DNA of 64,000 bases from Nocardia anocheti. GTDB taxonomy: Bacteria; Actinomycetota; Actinomycetes; Mycobacteriales; Mycobacteriaceae. The translations under genes and the position numbers were made by a program. Below, one piece after another: positions 7,959 through 16,428 of the stretch; position 1 is the stretch's first letter; every line of letters starts with the position of its first letter. The stretch is taken from NCBI RefSeq assembly GCF_029675105.1, contig NZ_JAQQFV010000005.1, forward strand, positions 372,001 through 436,000, in the 5' to 3' direction. The notes under the pieces are model-generated. The model did not search any database. It saw nothing but the letters and a program-made list of their open reading frames with translations, and was not told the origin of the DNA.

Positions 7959-10943
7959 GTGGGCATGCGGCCCCCCACCGGCTTACCTTCGTTGTCCCGA
8001 CGCAGCCGTGTGCTGCTGGTGACGGCAGTCGTCCTGGCGGCGCTGCTGCTGCTCGGGCCCCGGATCGTCGACGCCTACACCAACTGGTTGTGGTTCGGCG
8101 AGGTCGGCTATCGCAGTGTGTATCTCGGCGTGTTGCGCACGCGGCTGATCCTGTTCGTCGTCGTGGCGCTGTTCGTCGGGCTGGTGGTGTGGGCGGCGCT
8201 GCTGCTGGCCTATCGCTCGCGCCCGGTGTTCGTGCCGGTGGCCGGACCCAACGATCCGATCGCGCGCTACCGCACGACGGTGATGAGCAAGCTGCGCCTG
8301 TTCGGCGTCGGCATCCCGGTGCTGCTTGGCCTGCTCTCCGGGCTGGTCGCGCAGTCGAACTGGGCGACGGTGCAGATGTTCCTGCACGGCGGTGACTTCG
8401 GTCAGCAGGACCCGCAGTTCCATCTCGACGTGGGCTTCTACGCCTTCGATCTGCCGTTCTACCGGATGGTGCTGAACTGGCTGTTCGTCGCCGTGGTGAT
8501 CGCCTTCTTCGCGAACCTGGTGACCCATTACGTCTTCGGCGGGCTGCGCCTGGCCGGGCGTGAGGGCACGCTGACCAGGGCCGCGCGCGTGCAGCTGGCG
8601 GTGCTGGCTGGCATCTTCGTGCTGCTCAAGGCGGTGGCCTACTGGTTCGACCGCTACGACCTGCTGTCGAGCACCCGCAAGGAGCCGACCTTCGGCGGAC
8701 CGTCGTTCACCGACATCAACGCGGTGCTGCCCGCCAAACTCATCCTGCTCTCGATCGCGGTGATCTGCGCGATCGCGTTCTTCGCCGGAATCGTGCTGCG
8801 TGATCTGCGGGTGCCCGCGATGGCGGCGGCGCTGCTGGTGCTGTCGTCGATCCTGGTCGGCGCGGTGTGGCCGATGGTGGTCGAGCAGTTCTCGGTGCGC
8901 CCCAACGCCGCCGACAAGGAGAGTCCGTACATCGAACGCAACATCATGGCCACGCGCCAGGCGTACGGGATCACCGACGACAAAGTCGAGTATCAGGACT
9001 ATCAGGGCGAGTCCAAGAAGAGTCCGCTCGAGGTCCCGGCCGACGCGGCGACCATCGGCAACGCCCGTCTGCTCGACCCGAACATCCTCTCGCCCACCTT
9101 CACCCAGCTCCAGCAGCGCAAGAACTTCTACGGCTTCCCCGAGTCGCTCGACATCGACCGCTACACCCTCAACGGGTCGGTGCAGGACTACATCGTGGCC
9201 GCGCGCGAGCTGCATCCGGAAGCGCTCTCGGGCAACCAGAAGGACTGGATCAACCAGCACACCGTCTACACCCACGGCAACGGCTTCGTCGCCGCGCCCG
9301 CCAACCGGGTGAACAAGCCGCAGTCCGACGCCCAGAGCGCCTCGGGCGGCAGCGATTCGGGCTACCCGCTGTTCATGGTGAGCGACCTGTTCACCAAGAA
9401 GGAAGACCAGCAGATCAAGGTCGACCAGCCGCGCATCTACTACGGCGAGCTGATCGCGCAGTCCGATCCCGACTACGCCATCGTCGGCGCGACCGACGGG
9501 CAGGCTCCGCGCGAGTACGACTCCGACCAGGCCTCGTTCACCTACGACGGCAGCGGCGGCGTCCCGGTGGGCAACTGGTTCAACCGGCTGGCCTTCGCGG
9601 CCAAGTACGCCGAGCGCAATATCCTGTTCTCCTCGGCCATCGGTGACGAGTCCAAGATCCTCTACAACCGTGGTCCGCGCGAGCGGGTGCAGAAGGTCGC
9701 CCCATGGCTGACCACCGACGGCAACGCCTACCCGGCCGTCGTCGACAAGCGCATCGTGTGGATCGTCGACGCCTACACCACGCTGGACAAGTACCCCTAC
9801 GCCCAGCCGACCTCGCTCGACGGTGCGGTCGAGGACAGCATCGACAAGAAGACCGGGCGCGTCATCCCGCGCAAGGAGGTCAGCTACATCCGCAACTCGG
9901 TGAAGGCCACTGTCGACGCCTACGACGGCACCGTCACCCTGTACGAGACCGACTCCACCGACCCGGTCCTCAAGGCCTGGCGCGGGGTGTTCCCGGACGC
10001 GGTGAAGTCCGAGAGCGAGATCTCGCCCGAGCTGCGTTCGCACTTCCGCTACCCGGAGGACCTGTTCAAGGTCCAGCGCGACATGCTGACCAAGTACCAC
10101 GTGGACAATCCGCGGGAGTTCTTCACCAACAACGCGTTCTGGTCGGTGCCCAGCGATCCCACGATCGAGGGCGGCACCTTCAACCAGCCGCCGTACTACG
10201 TGCTGCTCGGTGACAAGAAGACCAACAAGCCGGTGTTCAACCTGACCTCGGCGATGGTCGGCTACAACCGCCAGTTCCTCTCGGCCTACATCTCGGTGCG
10301 GTCCGATCCGGAGGGCTACGGCAAGTTCACCGTGTTGCAGCTTCCGGTGGAGACACAGACCCAGGGTCCGCAGCAGACCCAGAACTCGATGACCACCGCC
10401 GACGCGGTGTCCCGGGAGAAAACCCTGCTGTCGAACTCGAACAAGATCCGCTACGGCAATCTGCTCACCCTGCCGGTGGCCGACGGCGGCATCCTGTACG
10501 TGGAACCGTTCTACAACGAACGCAACACCGGGTCCTCGACGTTCCCGCAGCTGCTGCGCGTGCTGGTGAGCTACCGCGACGCGGCGGGCAGTGTGAAGGT
10601 CGGCTACGCGGCGACGCTGGCCGAGGCCCTCAACCAGGTGATGCCCGGTGCGGGCGCGCTGGCCACCCCGTTCGGTGGTGACCCGGCGCTGAAGCCGAAC
10701 CCGGGCACGCTGCCGCCGGTCGATCCGGGCACCACGCCTGAGCCCGGCGAGACCACGCCGCCCGCCGGGACGACGACACCGCCCGCGGGGTCGACCGCCC
10801 AGGAGGCGGCGGCCGCGGAGCTCAACCGCAAGATCGACGCGGTCCGCGCGGCCATGCGGTCGGGCAACTTCAGCGATTTCGGTAAGGCGCTCGAGGAACT
10901 CGACGCCGCCGTCCAGGCCTACCAGGACGCCGGAGGACGCTGA
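7959..10943 (+). CDS. UPF0182 family large membrane protein (Rv3193c-like)
   Basis: A 994-residue protein. The N-terminal third has about seven transmembrane helices (first at residues 13-33), followed by a roughly 600-residue region expected outside the membrane, then a Pro/Thr-rich tail near residues 915-950 and a terminal helix. Family UPF0182 (PF03699) has no established biochemical function. Length and position match Rv3193c. The GTG at 7959 has AGGAGA about 8 nt upstream; an ATG two codons in is less likely. A strong terminator follows 7 nt after the stop. Confidence 0.9.
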   Translation: MGMRPPTGLPSLSRRSRVLLVTAVVLAALLLLGPRIVDAYTNWLWFGEVGYRSVYLGVLRTRLILFVVVALFVGLVVWAALLLAYRSRPVFVPVAGPNDPIARYRTTVMSKLRLFGVGIPVLLGLLSGLVAQSNWATVQMFLHGGDFGQQDPQFHLDVGFYAFDLPFYRMVLNWLFVAVVIAFFANLVTHYVFGGLRLAGREGTLTRAARVQLAVLAGIFVLLKAVAYWFDRYDLLSSTRKEPTFGGPSFTDINAVLPAKLILLSIAVICAIAFFAGIVLRDLRVPAMAAALLVLSSILVGAVWPMVVEQFSVRPNAADKESPYIERNIMATRQAYGITDDKVEYQDYQGESKKSPLEVPADAATIGNARLLDPNILSPTFTQLQQRKNFYGFPESLDIDRYTLNGSVQDYIVAARELHPEALSGNQKDWINQHTVYTHGNGFVAAPANRVNKPQSDAQSASGGSDSGYPLFMVSDLFTKKEDQQIKVDQPRIYYGELIAQSDPDYAIVGATDGQAPREYDSDQASFTYDGSGGVPVGNWFNRLAFAAKYAERNILFSSAIGDESKILYNRGPRERVQKVAPWLTTDGNAYPAVVDKRIVWIVDAYTTLDKYPYAQPTSLDGAVEDSIDKKTGRVIPRKEVSYIRNSVKATVDAYDGTVTLYETDSTDPVLKAWRGVFPDAVKSESEISPELRSHFRYPEDLFKVQRDMLTKYHVDNPREFFTNNAFWSVPSDPTIEGGTFNQPPYYVLLGDKKTNKPVFNLTSAMVGYNRQFLSAYISVRSDPEGYGKFTVLQLPVETQTQGPQQTQNSMTTADAVSREKTLLSNSNKIRYGNLLTLPVADGGILYVEPFYNERNTGSSTFPQLLRVLVSYRDAAGSVKVGYAATLAEALNQVMPGAGALATPFGGDPALKPNPGTLPPVDPGTTPEPGETTPPAGTTTPPAGSTAQEAAAAELNRKIDAVRAAMRSGNFSDFGKALEELDAAVQAYQDAGGR

Positions 10944-10950
10944 CCCGTCA

Positions 10951-10990
10951 CACACGAAGGGCCCCGCCGGATGGCGGGGCCCTTCGTGTG
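10951..10990. terminator. Strong bidirectional terminator
   Basis: A perfect 18-bp stem (arms 10951-10968 and 10973-10990) with a GGAT loop, between the UPF0182 gene stop and the convergent Rpf gene stop. There is no U-tract, but the position and stem strength fit a shared terminator for both converging genes. Confidence 0.85.
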
Positions 10991-11007
10991 CAGGGGGAGA
11001 GGTGGTT

Positions 11008-11670
<663 letters not shown>

Positions 11671-11688
11671 TCAGTCTGTTACCTCTTC

Positions 11689-11782
11689 GTTATGTGGTCG
11701 AGATCACCGTGAAATCGTGACCCCGGTCACCGAATTCGACTGATCCGGAGCCGGTGGTGAGTTTTAGGTGACGTACATCACA
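11689..11782 (-). promoter_or_regulatory. rpf promoter with two CRP-like sites
   Basis: The 355-bp space between the rpf start and the tRNA holds two GTGA-N6-TCAC palindromes, at 11717-11730 and 11768-11781 (the second extends to TCACA), the actinobacterial CRP/Cmr consensus. A -10-like CATAAC (11694 to 11689 on the minus strand) would start transcription near 11682, placing the sites at about -41.5 and -92.5, the class II and class I activator positions. In M. tuberculosis the CRP homologue Rv3676 regulates rpfA. The start site is inferred. The rest of the spacer holds nothing else recognised. Confidence 0.55.
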
Positions 11783-11859
11783 TGCGATGGTCTTCGCGTG
11801 CCCCCGGCGCCGCCCAAGATCGCCTTCGGTCCCCGAAAAAGCCGGGTTGACCAGCCGAT

Positions 11860-11889
11860 TTGGCATCAGCGCTCACCCGTGTGTAATGT
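11860..11889 (+). promoter_or_regulatory. Probable promoter of the initiator tRNA gene
   Basis: A -35 like TTGGCA (11860-11865) and a -10 like TAATGT (11884-11889) are separated by 18 nt and end 12 nt before the mature tRNA 5' end, suitable for a short 5' leader. Confidence 0.5.
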
Positions 11890-11901
11890 TGTATTCACCG
11901 A

Positions 11902-11975
11902 CGCGGGGTGGAGCAGCTCGGTAGCTCGCTGGGCTCATAACCCAGAGGTCGCAGGTTCAAATCCTGTCCCCGCTA
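11902..11975 (+). tRNA. Initiator tRNA-fMet (CAT)
   Basis: A complete cloverleaf with anticodon CAT. Two initiator hallmarks are present: position 1 is C facing U72, so the first acceptor pair is unpaired, and the anticodon stem ends in three consecutive G-C pairs (GGG/CCC flanking CTCATAA). The T arm is GCAGG-TTCAAAT-CCTGT. The 3' CCA is not encoded; discriminator A is at 11975. Confidence 0.95.
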
Positions 11976-11982
11976 CAAAGAT

Positions 11983-12012
11983 AAGGCCCGGAACCACCAG
12001 GTTCCGGGCCTT
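11983..12012 (+). terminator. Rho-independent terminator after the tRNA
   Basis: A perfect 13-bp stem (11983-11995 pairing with 12000-12012) with loop ACCA, followed by a T-rich run TTCTTCTT. It lies 7 nt downstream of the tRNA and also faces the end of the secreted-protein gene. Confidence 0.9.
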
Positions 12013-12030
12013 CTTCTTGTCACCGGCCGG

Positions 12031-13701
12031 TCAAGACCGACGCAATGTCACCTCGAAGCCCTCGGTGGTGCGCAGGGTGAATTCGGCGGTGTTCGAGGTC
12101 GCCATGATGTTGGCGGCGCGGTCCGCGCCGGTGACGCGCTCGACGACGGCGCGCAGCGCGGGGGACAGGGCGTTCCACCGGTCCTCGGGGGATTGCAGCA
12201 GGCCGTGATAGACGCGCGGGGTGTCCGACAGGCCGTCGGGCTGCCAGCCGAAGCGGGGCGTGCTCGCCAGGAACATGCTCAAGTCCGTGCATTCGGCGCG
12301 CAGGCACAGCCGCATCGGCATCACGTCGTCGGCGTAGTCGTAGTCGCGCAGGCTCATCGTCCAACCCGCCGGATCGCGATGGTCGTAGCCGACGCCGGTG
12401 GGCGGGGCCAGGGTCAGGCCGGAGGTGTCGCCGGGACGATTGTCGAGCGGATCGGCGGTCAGCGGGCGGTCGGTGGCGGTGAACGACCAGGCGTCGTCCT
12501 CGATCGGCTTGTGCCAGTACCCGGTGCGGCCATCCCGGCGACCCTCCACCCGCAGTTCGCGCTGTTCGGAGCGACCGCCGGTGGTGTGCACGCTGATCGT
12601 CGAGGTGATCTCGCCGGGGATCTTCGGCTGGCGCACCCACGCCGGGGGCGGCAGATGGATGCCGGTGTACTGCGGGAAGAACGGACGCAGGAATTCGAAT
12701 TGCCCGACCCAGGCGTCGAAATTGGTGGGTGCCTCCGCGCGATCGGGTTCGTCGCCATAGGTATAGGAGAAGAACAGAGTGTCGGCGCCGGAGATGTCGA
12801 AATCCCAGAGCCGGGTGAACATGTCGCCGTATTCGTTGATCACGAACGTCTGCGAACCGGACGCGCTCAGATTCACGGCCTGGAACCGGCCGTCGAGCGG
12901 GCCGGGCAGCTCGTAGCTGTAGTCGTCGGCGAACTCGGGCTGGTTCGGGTGCAGCGGATCACTGCCGGGCAGCCACGGATCGAGGATGTGGATGCGATCG
13001 CCCTCCGGTGACAGCACGAACACCGTGGTCACCCCGGCACCGCCGACCGGCTGCTGCTTGCCGGTCGGATCGGTCCAGAAACCCTGCTGACGGAACGGGA
13101 TCAACTGCACGTACTCCGGATCCAGCCACGACAGACTCCACGCGCGTGAGGCGGGCCGGACCCGCGTGCCGGTGGGGTCGAGCCAGATGGGCGAACCGAA
13201 ACGGGCGGTCCACCACCACAGTTCAGGAGTCTGATCGGCCAGGTCCATGGTGAACACCCGGCCGCCCGGCACCACCGCGACCAGCCTGCTGCGATCCACC
13301 GAGATCGAGCTGATGTGCCCGCGCAGGCAGTTGGGCATCGGGGCGATCCGCCAGCCCGACTCGCCCTCGAAGGCCTTCACATAGAGGTTCCCGTCGAGCA
13401 GCGCGTACTGCCAGGCCTCGTTGAAACCGCCGCTGGGGGTGCGCATCTCGATGCGGGCGGGCAGCCGTTGCGCGACCCCGGCGGGTGCGAGGGGCATGGT
13501 CAGCAGGCCGATCCCGGTATTGGGGAAGTGCATGGGCAGCGGCCAGGCGCCCGCGCGGCCGGGCAGGGTGAGCGCGGCGCAGCTCAGCGGCTCGGGCAGC
13601 ACGCCGAACGGCCACCACTCGTCGGCCACCGCGGCAGGGCTCGTGGCCACCGTCGCCACGGCCAACGCGGCCGCCACCACCCCGGACCAGCCTCGACGCA
13701 T
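12031..13701 (-). CDS. Large secreted protein, unknown function
   Basis: A 556-residue protein with a clear Sec signal peptide (positively charged MRRGW, hydrophobic to residue 24, AxA cleavage before DEWW). The mature part is rich in Trp, Asp and Pro and has irregular beta-type repeats ('VFTMDLADQTPELWWW', 'VFVLSPEGDRIHILDPW', 'TFVINEYGDMFTRLWDFD'), suggestive of a propeller. No catalytic motif is recognised. It resembles no family I can name; probably a Nocardiaceae-restricted exported protein. It ends 19 nt from the tRNA terminator. A start at 13701 is required by the signal peptide. The 215-bp upstream spacer holds a 6-bp hairpin (13768-13783) and nothing else clear. Confidence 0.75.
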   Translation of the reverse strand: MRRGWSGVVAAALAVATVATSPAAVADEWWPFGVLPEPLSCAALTLPGRAGAWPLPMHFPNTGIGLLTMPLAPAGVAQRLPARIEMRTPSGGFNEAWQYALLDGNLYVKAFEGESGWRIAPMPNCLRGHISSISVDRSRLVAVVPGGRVFTMDLADQTPELWWWTARFGSPIWLDPTGTRVRPASRAWSLSWLDPEYVQLIPFRQQGFWTDPTGKQQPVGGAGVTTVFVLSPEGDRIHILDPWLPGSDPLHPNQPEFADDYSYELPGPLDGRFQAVNLSASGSQTFVINEYGDMFTRLWDFDISGADTLFFSYTYGDEPDRAEAPTNFDAWVGQFEFLRPFFPQYTGIHLPPPAWVRQPKIPGEITSTISVHTTGGRSEQRELRVEGRRDGRTGYWHKPIEDDAWSFTATDRPLTADPLDNRPGDTSGLTLAPPTGVGYDHRDPAGWTMSLRDYDYADDVMPMRLCLRAECTDLSMFLASTPRFGWQPDGLSDTPRVYHGLLQSPEDRWNALSPALRAVVERVTGADRAANIMATSNTAEFTLRTTEGFEVTLRRS

Positions 13702-13916
13702 CAGCGATCACACCTTTCGTCCACCGGGCCCGGACACTCCGGAACCTCGGGCAACACGCAACGATGTGGGGTGGATGCACCCCGATGACCAACGGCGGCT
13801 CGATCCGGTGAACAGCGCTGTGGGGCCGCCGAATCGACCGAACCGTACCAGCACCGGTCATCGCGCAGCCATCGAACACGACGAAGCCTGCCCGCGGTGG
13901 GGCGGGGGTGGTGAGA

Positions 13917-14465
13917 TCAGAGGGCGCGACCCAGGACCGTGCGCAGATGGTCGACGTCGGCGGGCGCGTTGTCGAGCAGGATCGCCGTGCACAGCCCGTC
14001 CGCGGCGGCCACGAGCGTCGCGACGGCGCCCGGGTCGTCGGTGAGGGTGGCGCCGAGCTCGGCGATGTTGTCGCGCCAGCGGCGCGCGACCGGGCGCAGG
14101 GCGGGGCGGCGGGCGGCCATCGTCGCCAGTTCGCGTTCGGCCAGGGCGCGCTCGCGGCCGGGGCCGCCGGTCTCGGCGATCAGCGCGGCCAGACCGGTGA
14201 GCTTGTCGCCGTCACCGTCGATGATGGTCCTGATCCGGGCGGTGTATTCGTCGGCGACGGTGGTCAGGGTGGCGACCAGCAGGTCGTCGAGGGTGGCGAA
14301 GTAATAGGTGCTCAGCGAAGTGGTGATGCCCGCCTGCTTCGCGACAGTGCGATGGGTGACACCGGCCGCGCCGTCGCGGGTGACCACGGCGAGGGTCGCC
14401 TCGATGATCTCGGCACGGCGCTTCTCGCCACGTACCCGGCGGCCATCGACGTGCTCGTCGGCCAT
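13917..14465 (-). CDS. TetR-family repressor of the adjacent exporter
   Basis: A 182-residue TetR-type regulator: the N-terminal helix-turn-helix (about residues 15-60, 'GVTHRTVAKQAGITTSLSTYYF') is followed by a variable ligand domain. It lies 43 nt behind the MFS gene on the same strand, with AGGAGG before its ATG. It probably represses the exporter and itself: the palindrome in the exporter promoter recurs as a half-site just upstream of this gene. The inducer is unknown. Confidence 0.85.
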   Translation of the reverse strand: MADEHVDGRRVRGEKRRAEIIEATLAVVTRDGAAGVTHRTVAKQAGITTSLSTYYFATLDDLLVATLTTVADEYTARIRTIIDGDGDKLTGLAALIAETGGPGRERALAERELATMAARRPALRPVARRWRDNIAELGATLTDDPGAVATLVAAADGLCTAILLDNAPADVDHLRTVLGRAL

Positions 14466-14501
14466 GTCACCTCCTGCTCGCTGACCGACAGGGTAGTCGG
14501 A

Positions 14502-14514
14502 CCATCGTTCAAAT
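14502..14514. promoter_or_regulatory. TetR half-site before the tetR gene
   Basis: CCATCGTTCAAAT repeats one arm of the exporter operator (CCATCGTTCAACT at 16066) with one difference. It overlaps the stop codon of the MFS gene and lies 37 nt upstream of the tetR start. A plausible second, weaker binding site. Confidence 0.5.
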
Positions 14515-16038
14515 AGTGACGTCGTGCCGCTCGTGTCCGAGCCGGGGGACGTGGCGAAGCAGGCGCAGGCACAGTACGGTCGTGGCGGCGATGGCGACCC
14601 CGGCGACCAGGGCGGCCACGTTCAGGCCGGTGGTGAAGGCCAGGCGCGCCGCCGCGACGGTCTCGGCCGGAAGGTCCTCGGCGAGGGCGATCGTCGCGCC
14701 GAGACTGTCTTCGACGGCGGCCGCCGATTCGGGGGAGAGGCTCGCGGGTGTGTCGACCCGGGCACGATAGACCGCCGCGGTCAGGCTGCCGAGCAGCGCG
14801 ACGCCGACCGCGATGCCCAACTCCTGCACGGTTTCCGACATCGAGGCCGCCGAACCGGACTTCGCCGCCGGTGCCGCGCCGACGACGATGTCGGTGCCCA
14901 GCGCCGCGAGGGCGCCGAGGCCGAGATAGACGAACGCGAATCCGATCGCCACCGCCACCTGGTCGTCGAGTCCAGCGGTGGCGAGGAGCCCGTAACCGAT
15001 CAGCGAGACGCCGAGGGTGGCGCCCATGAGCAGGCCGGGGCGGACACGCCGGGCGAGCAGCGGCGCGCCGACCGCGGCCGCGAACATCGCCAGCGCGGGC
15101 GGTCCCATCCACAGCCCGGCCGTGAACGGGGTCAAGCCTTCGACCAATTGCAGGTACTGGGTGACCAGATACATGGCGCCCCCGACGCCGACCAGCCCGA
15201 TCAGGAGTACGAGCAGCGCGACCGTGAAGGCCCGGTCGGCGAACAGCGACATGTCCAGCAGCGGATCGCGCAGACCCCGCTGACGGCGCACGAACACCGC
15301 CCCGGCCGCGATACCCGCCACGGCGAGCACCACCGGGACACCGCCGATACCGTGGGCGGCGATGTCCTTGACCGCGTAGATCACCGGCAGGATCGCCGCC
15401 AGCGACAGGCCGACGCTGATCGGATCGAGCCGACCGGCGGCGGGATCGGCGTACTCGGGCAGCAGGACGGGCGCGCCGAGGACGACGACCACCGCGACCG
15501 GCACTGCCAACAGGAATGCCGCGCCCCACCAGAACGCGTCGACCAGCACCCCGCCCACGACCGGCCCGGCGGCCATCCCGAGGGCGAACATGGTGGCCCA
15601 CACCCCGATCGCCACCGCGCGCTGGCGGCTGTCGGGGAACATGTTCGAGATCAGCGACAGCGTCGACGGCATCAGGGTGGCGCCCGCGACGCCGAGCAGG
15701 GCCCGCGCGAGGATCAGCGCCTCGGCGGTGGGCGCGAACGCGGCGAGGACCGAGGCGGCGGCGAAGGCGAGCACGCCGATCGTCAGCAGTCGGCGTCGGC
15801 CGATGCGGTCGCCCAGGGTGCCCATCGTGATCAGCAGCCCGGCGATGAGGAATCCGTAGGCGTCCATGATCCACAGCAGTTGCGTCCCCGAGGGCGCGAG
15901 GTCGGTCGCCATGGTCGGGGCCACGAGGTAGAGCACGGTCACGTCCAGTCCCAGCAGCACCGTCGGCAGGGCCAACAGTCCCAGCCCCGCCCACTGTTTC
16001 GCGCCTGCGTGCATCGACAACTCCCGGTTCGCCGCCAT
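14509..16038 (-). CDS. DHA2-type MFS drug exporter (14 TM)
   Basis: A 509-residue major facilitator of the QacA/EmrB (DHA2) type: MFS motif A-like 'GTLGDRIGRRRLL' after the second helix, motif C-like 'GMAAGPVVGGVLVD' in helix 5, and about 14 helices in total. It probably exports cationic or lipophilic compounds by proton antiport. The ATG at 16038 lies only about 2 nt after the inferred transcription start, so the mRNA is probably leaderless, which explains the missing ribosome binding site. It is cotranscribed with the downstream tetR gene. Confidence 0.85.
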   Translation of the reverse strand: MAANRELSMHAGAKQWAGLGLLALPTVLLGLDVTVLYLVAPTMATDLAPSGTQLLWIMDAYGFLIAGLLITMGTLGDRIGRRRLLTIGVLAFAAASVLAAFAPTAEALILARALLGVAGATLMPSTLSLISNMFPDSRQRAVAIGVWATMFALGMAAGPVVGGVLVDAFWWGAAFLLAVPVAVVVVLGAPVLLPEYADPAAGRLDPISVGLSLAAILPVIYAVKDIAAHGIGGVPVVLAVAGIAAGAVFVRRQRGLRDPLLDMSLFADRAFTVALLVLLIGLVGVGGAMYLVTQYLQLVEGLTPFTAGLWMGPPALAMFAAAVGAPLLARRVRPGLLMGATLGVSLIGYGLLATAGLDDQVAVAIGFAFVYLGLGALAALGTDIVVGAAPAAKSGSAASMSETVQELGIAVGVALLGSLTAAVYRARVDTPASLSPESAAAVEDSLGATIALAEDLPAETVAAARLAFTTGLNVAALVAGVAIAATTVLCLRLLRHVPRLGHERHDVTI

Positions 16039-16039
16039 G

Positions 16040-16078
16040 TAGTTGAACGATAGTACAAATAGAACCATCGTTCAACTA
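16040..16078 (-). promoter_or_regulatory. MFS promoter with embedded TetR operator
   Basis: A perfect 12-bp inverted repeat (TAGTTGAACGAT at 16040-16051, complement at 16067-16078). On the minus strand one arm contains a -35 TTGAAC (16075-16070) and the other a -10 TATCGT (16052-16047), separated by exactly 17 nt. Bound repressor would cover both promoter elements. Confidence 0.75.
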
Positions 16079-16096
16079 GATGTCCGGCGGCGCGAT

Positions 16097-16137
16097 CGAC
16101 GAAGGCCCGGAACCGAGTGGGTTCCGGGCCTTCGTCG
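16097..16137 (-). terminator. Terminator of the fructose PTS operon
   Basis: A perfect 18-bp stem (16097-16114 pairing with 16120-16137) with a GAGTG loop, 7 nt after the ptsH stop. Its inner 13 bp are identical to the arms of the tRNA terminator at 11983-12012. Confidence 0.88.
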
Positions 16138-16143
16138 GGGCGG

Positions 16144-16401
16144 TCAGGCGTCGAGGTCGCTGGCGACGAGTTCGGCGATCTTGTCGAGGGTGGGCTGATC
16201 GTCGCTGGTGACGACCACTTCGGCGCCCTGGGCGGCGCCGAGGGTCATGATCATCAGGGCCGAACCCGCGTCGACCGGGTCGCCACCGACCAGGCCGATG
16301 GTGACGGGAACGCCTGCCGCGCCGACGGCTTCGGCGATCAGCGCGGCGGGGCGGGCGTGCAGGCCGACCGAGGAGCCGACGGTGACGGTGGTGCTGGCCA
16401 T
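16144..16401 (-). CDS. ptsH: PTS phosphocarrier protein HPr
   Basis: An 85-residue HPr. His15 in 'GLHARPAA' is the site phosphorylated by enzyme I; it passes phosphate to the EIIA domain of FruA. Ser47 sits where the regulatory Ser46 of Firmicutes HPr lies, but the region reads 'AGSALMIMTLG', and no HPr kinase is expected in actinobacteria. It is the last gene of the fruR-fruK-fruA-ptsH operon, 27 nt after fruA, with AAGGAGA before the ATG. Enzyme I (ptsI) is not in the window. Confidence 0.95.
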   Translation of the reverse strand: MASTTVTVGSSVGLHARPAALIAEAVGAAGVPVTIGLVGGDPVDAGSALMIMTLGAAQGAEVVVTSDDQPTLDKIAELVASDLDA

Positions 16402-16428
16402 GGGATATCTCCTTGTGTGCGAGTGGAA

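Noticed and set aside
7983..10955. 990-codon open frame opposite the UPF0182 gene
   Set aside because: Low-complexity translation with no domain; antisense shadow of a well-supported membrane protein.
12031..12640. Overlapping minus-strand frame within the secreted-protein gene
   Set aside because: Arg/His-rich low-complexity translation; shadow of the signal-peptide-bearing frame.
13768..13783. 6-bp hairpin as terminator or operator
   Set aside because: Short stem, no tract, and no clear relation to either gene end.
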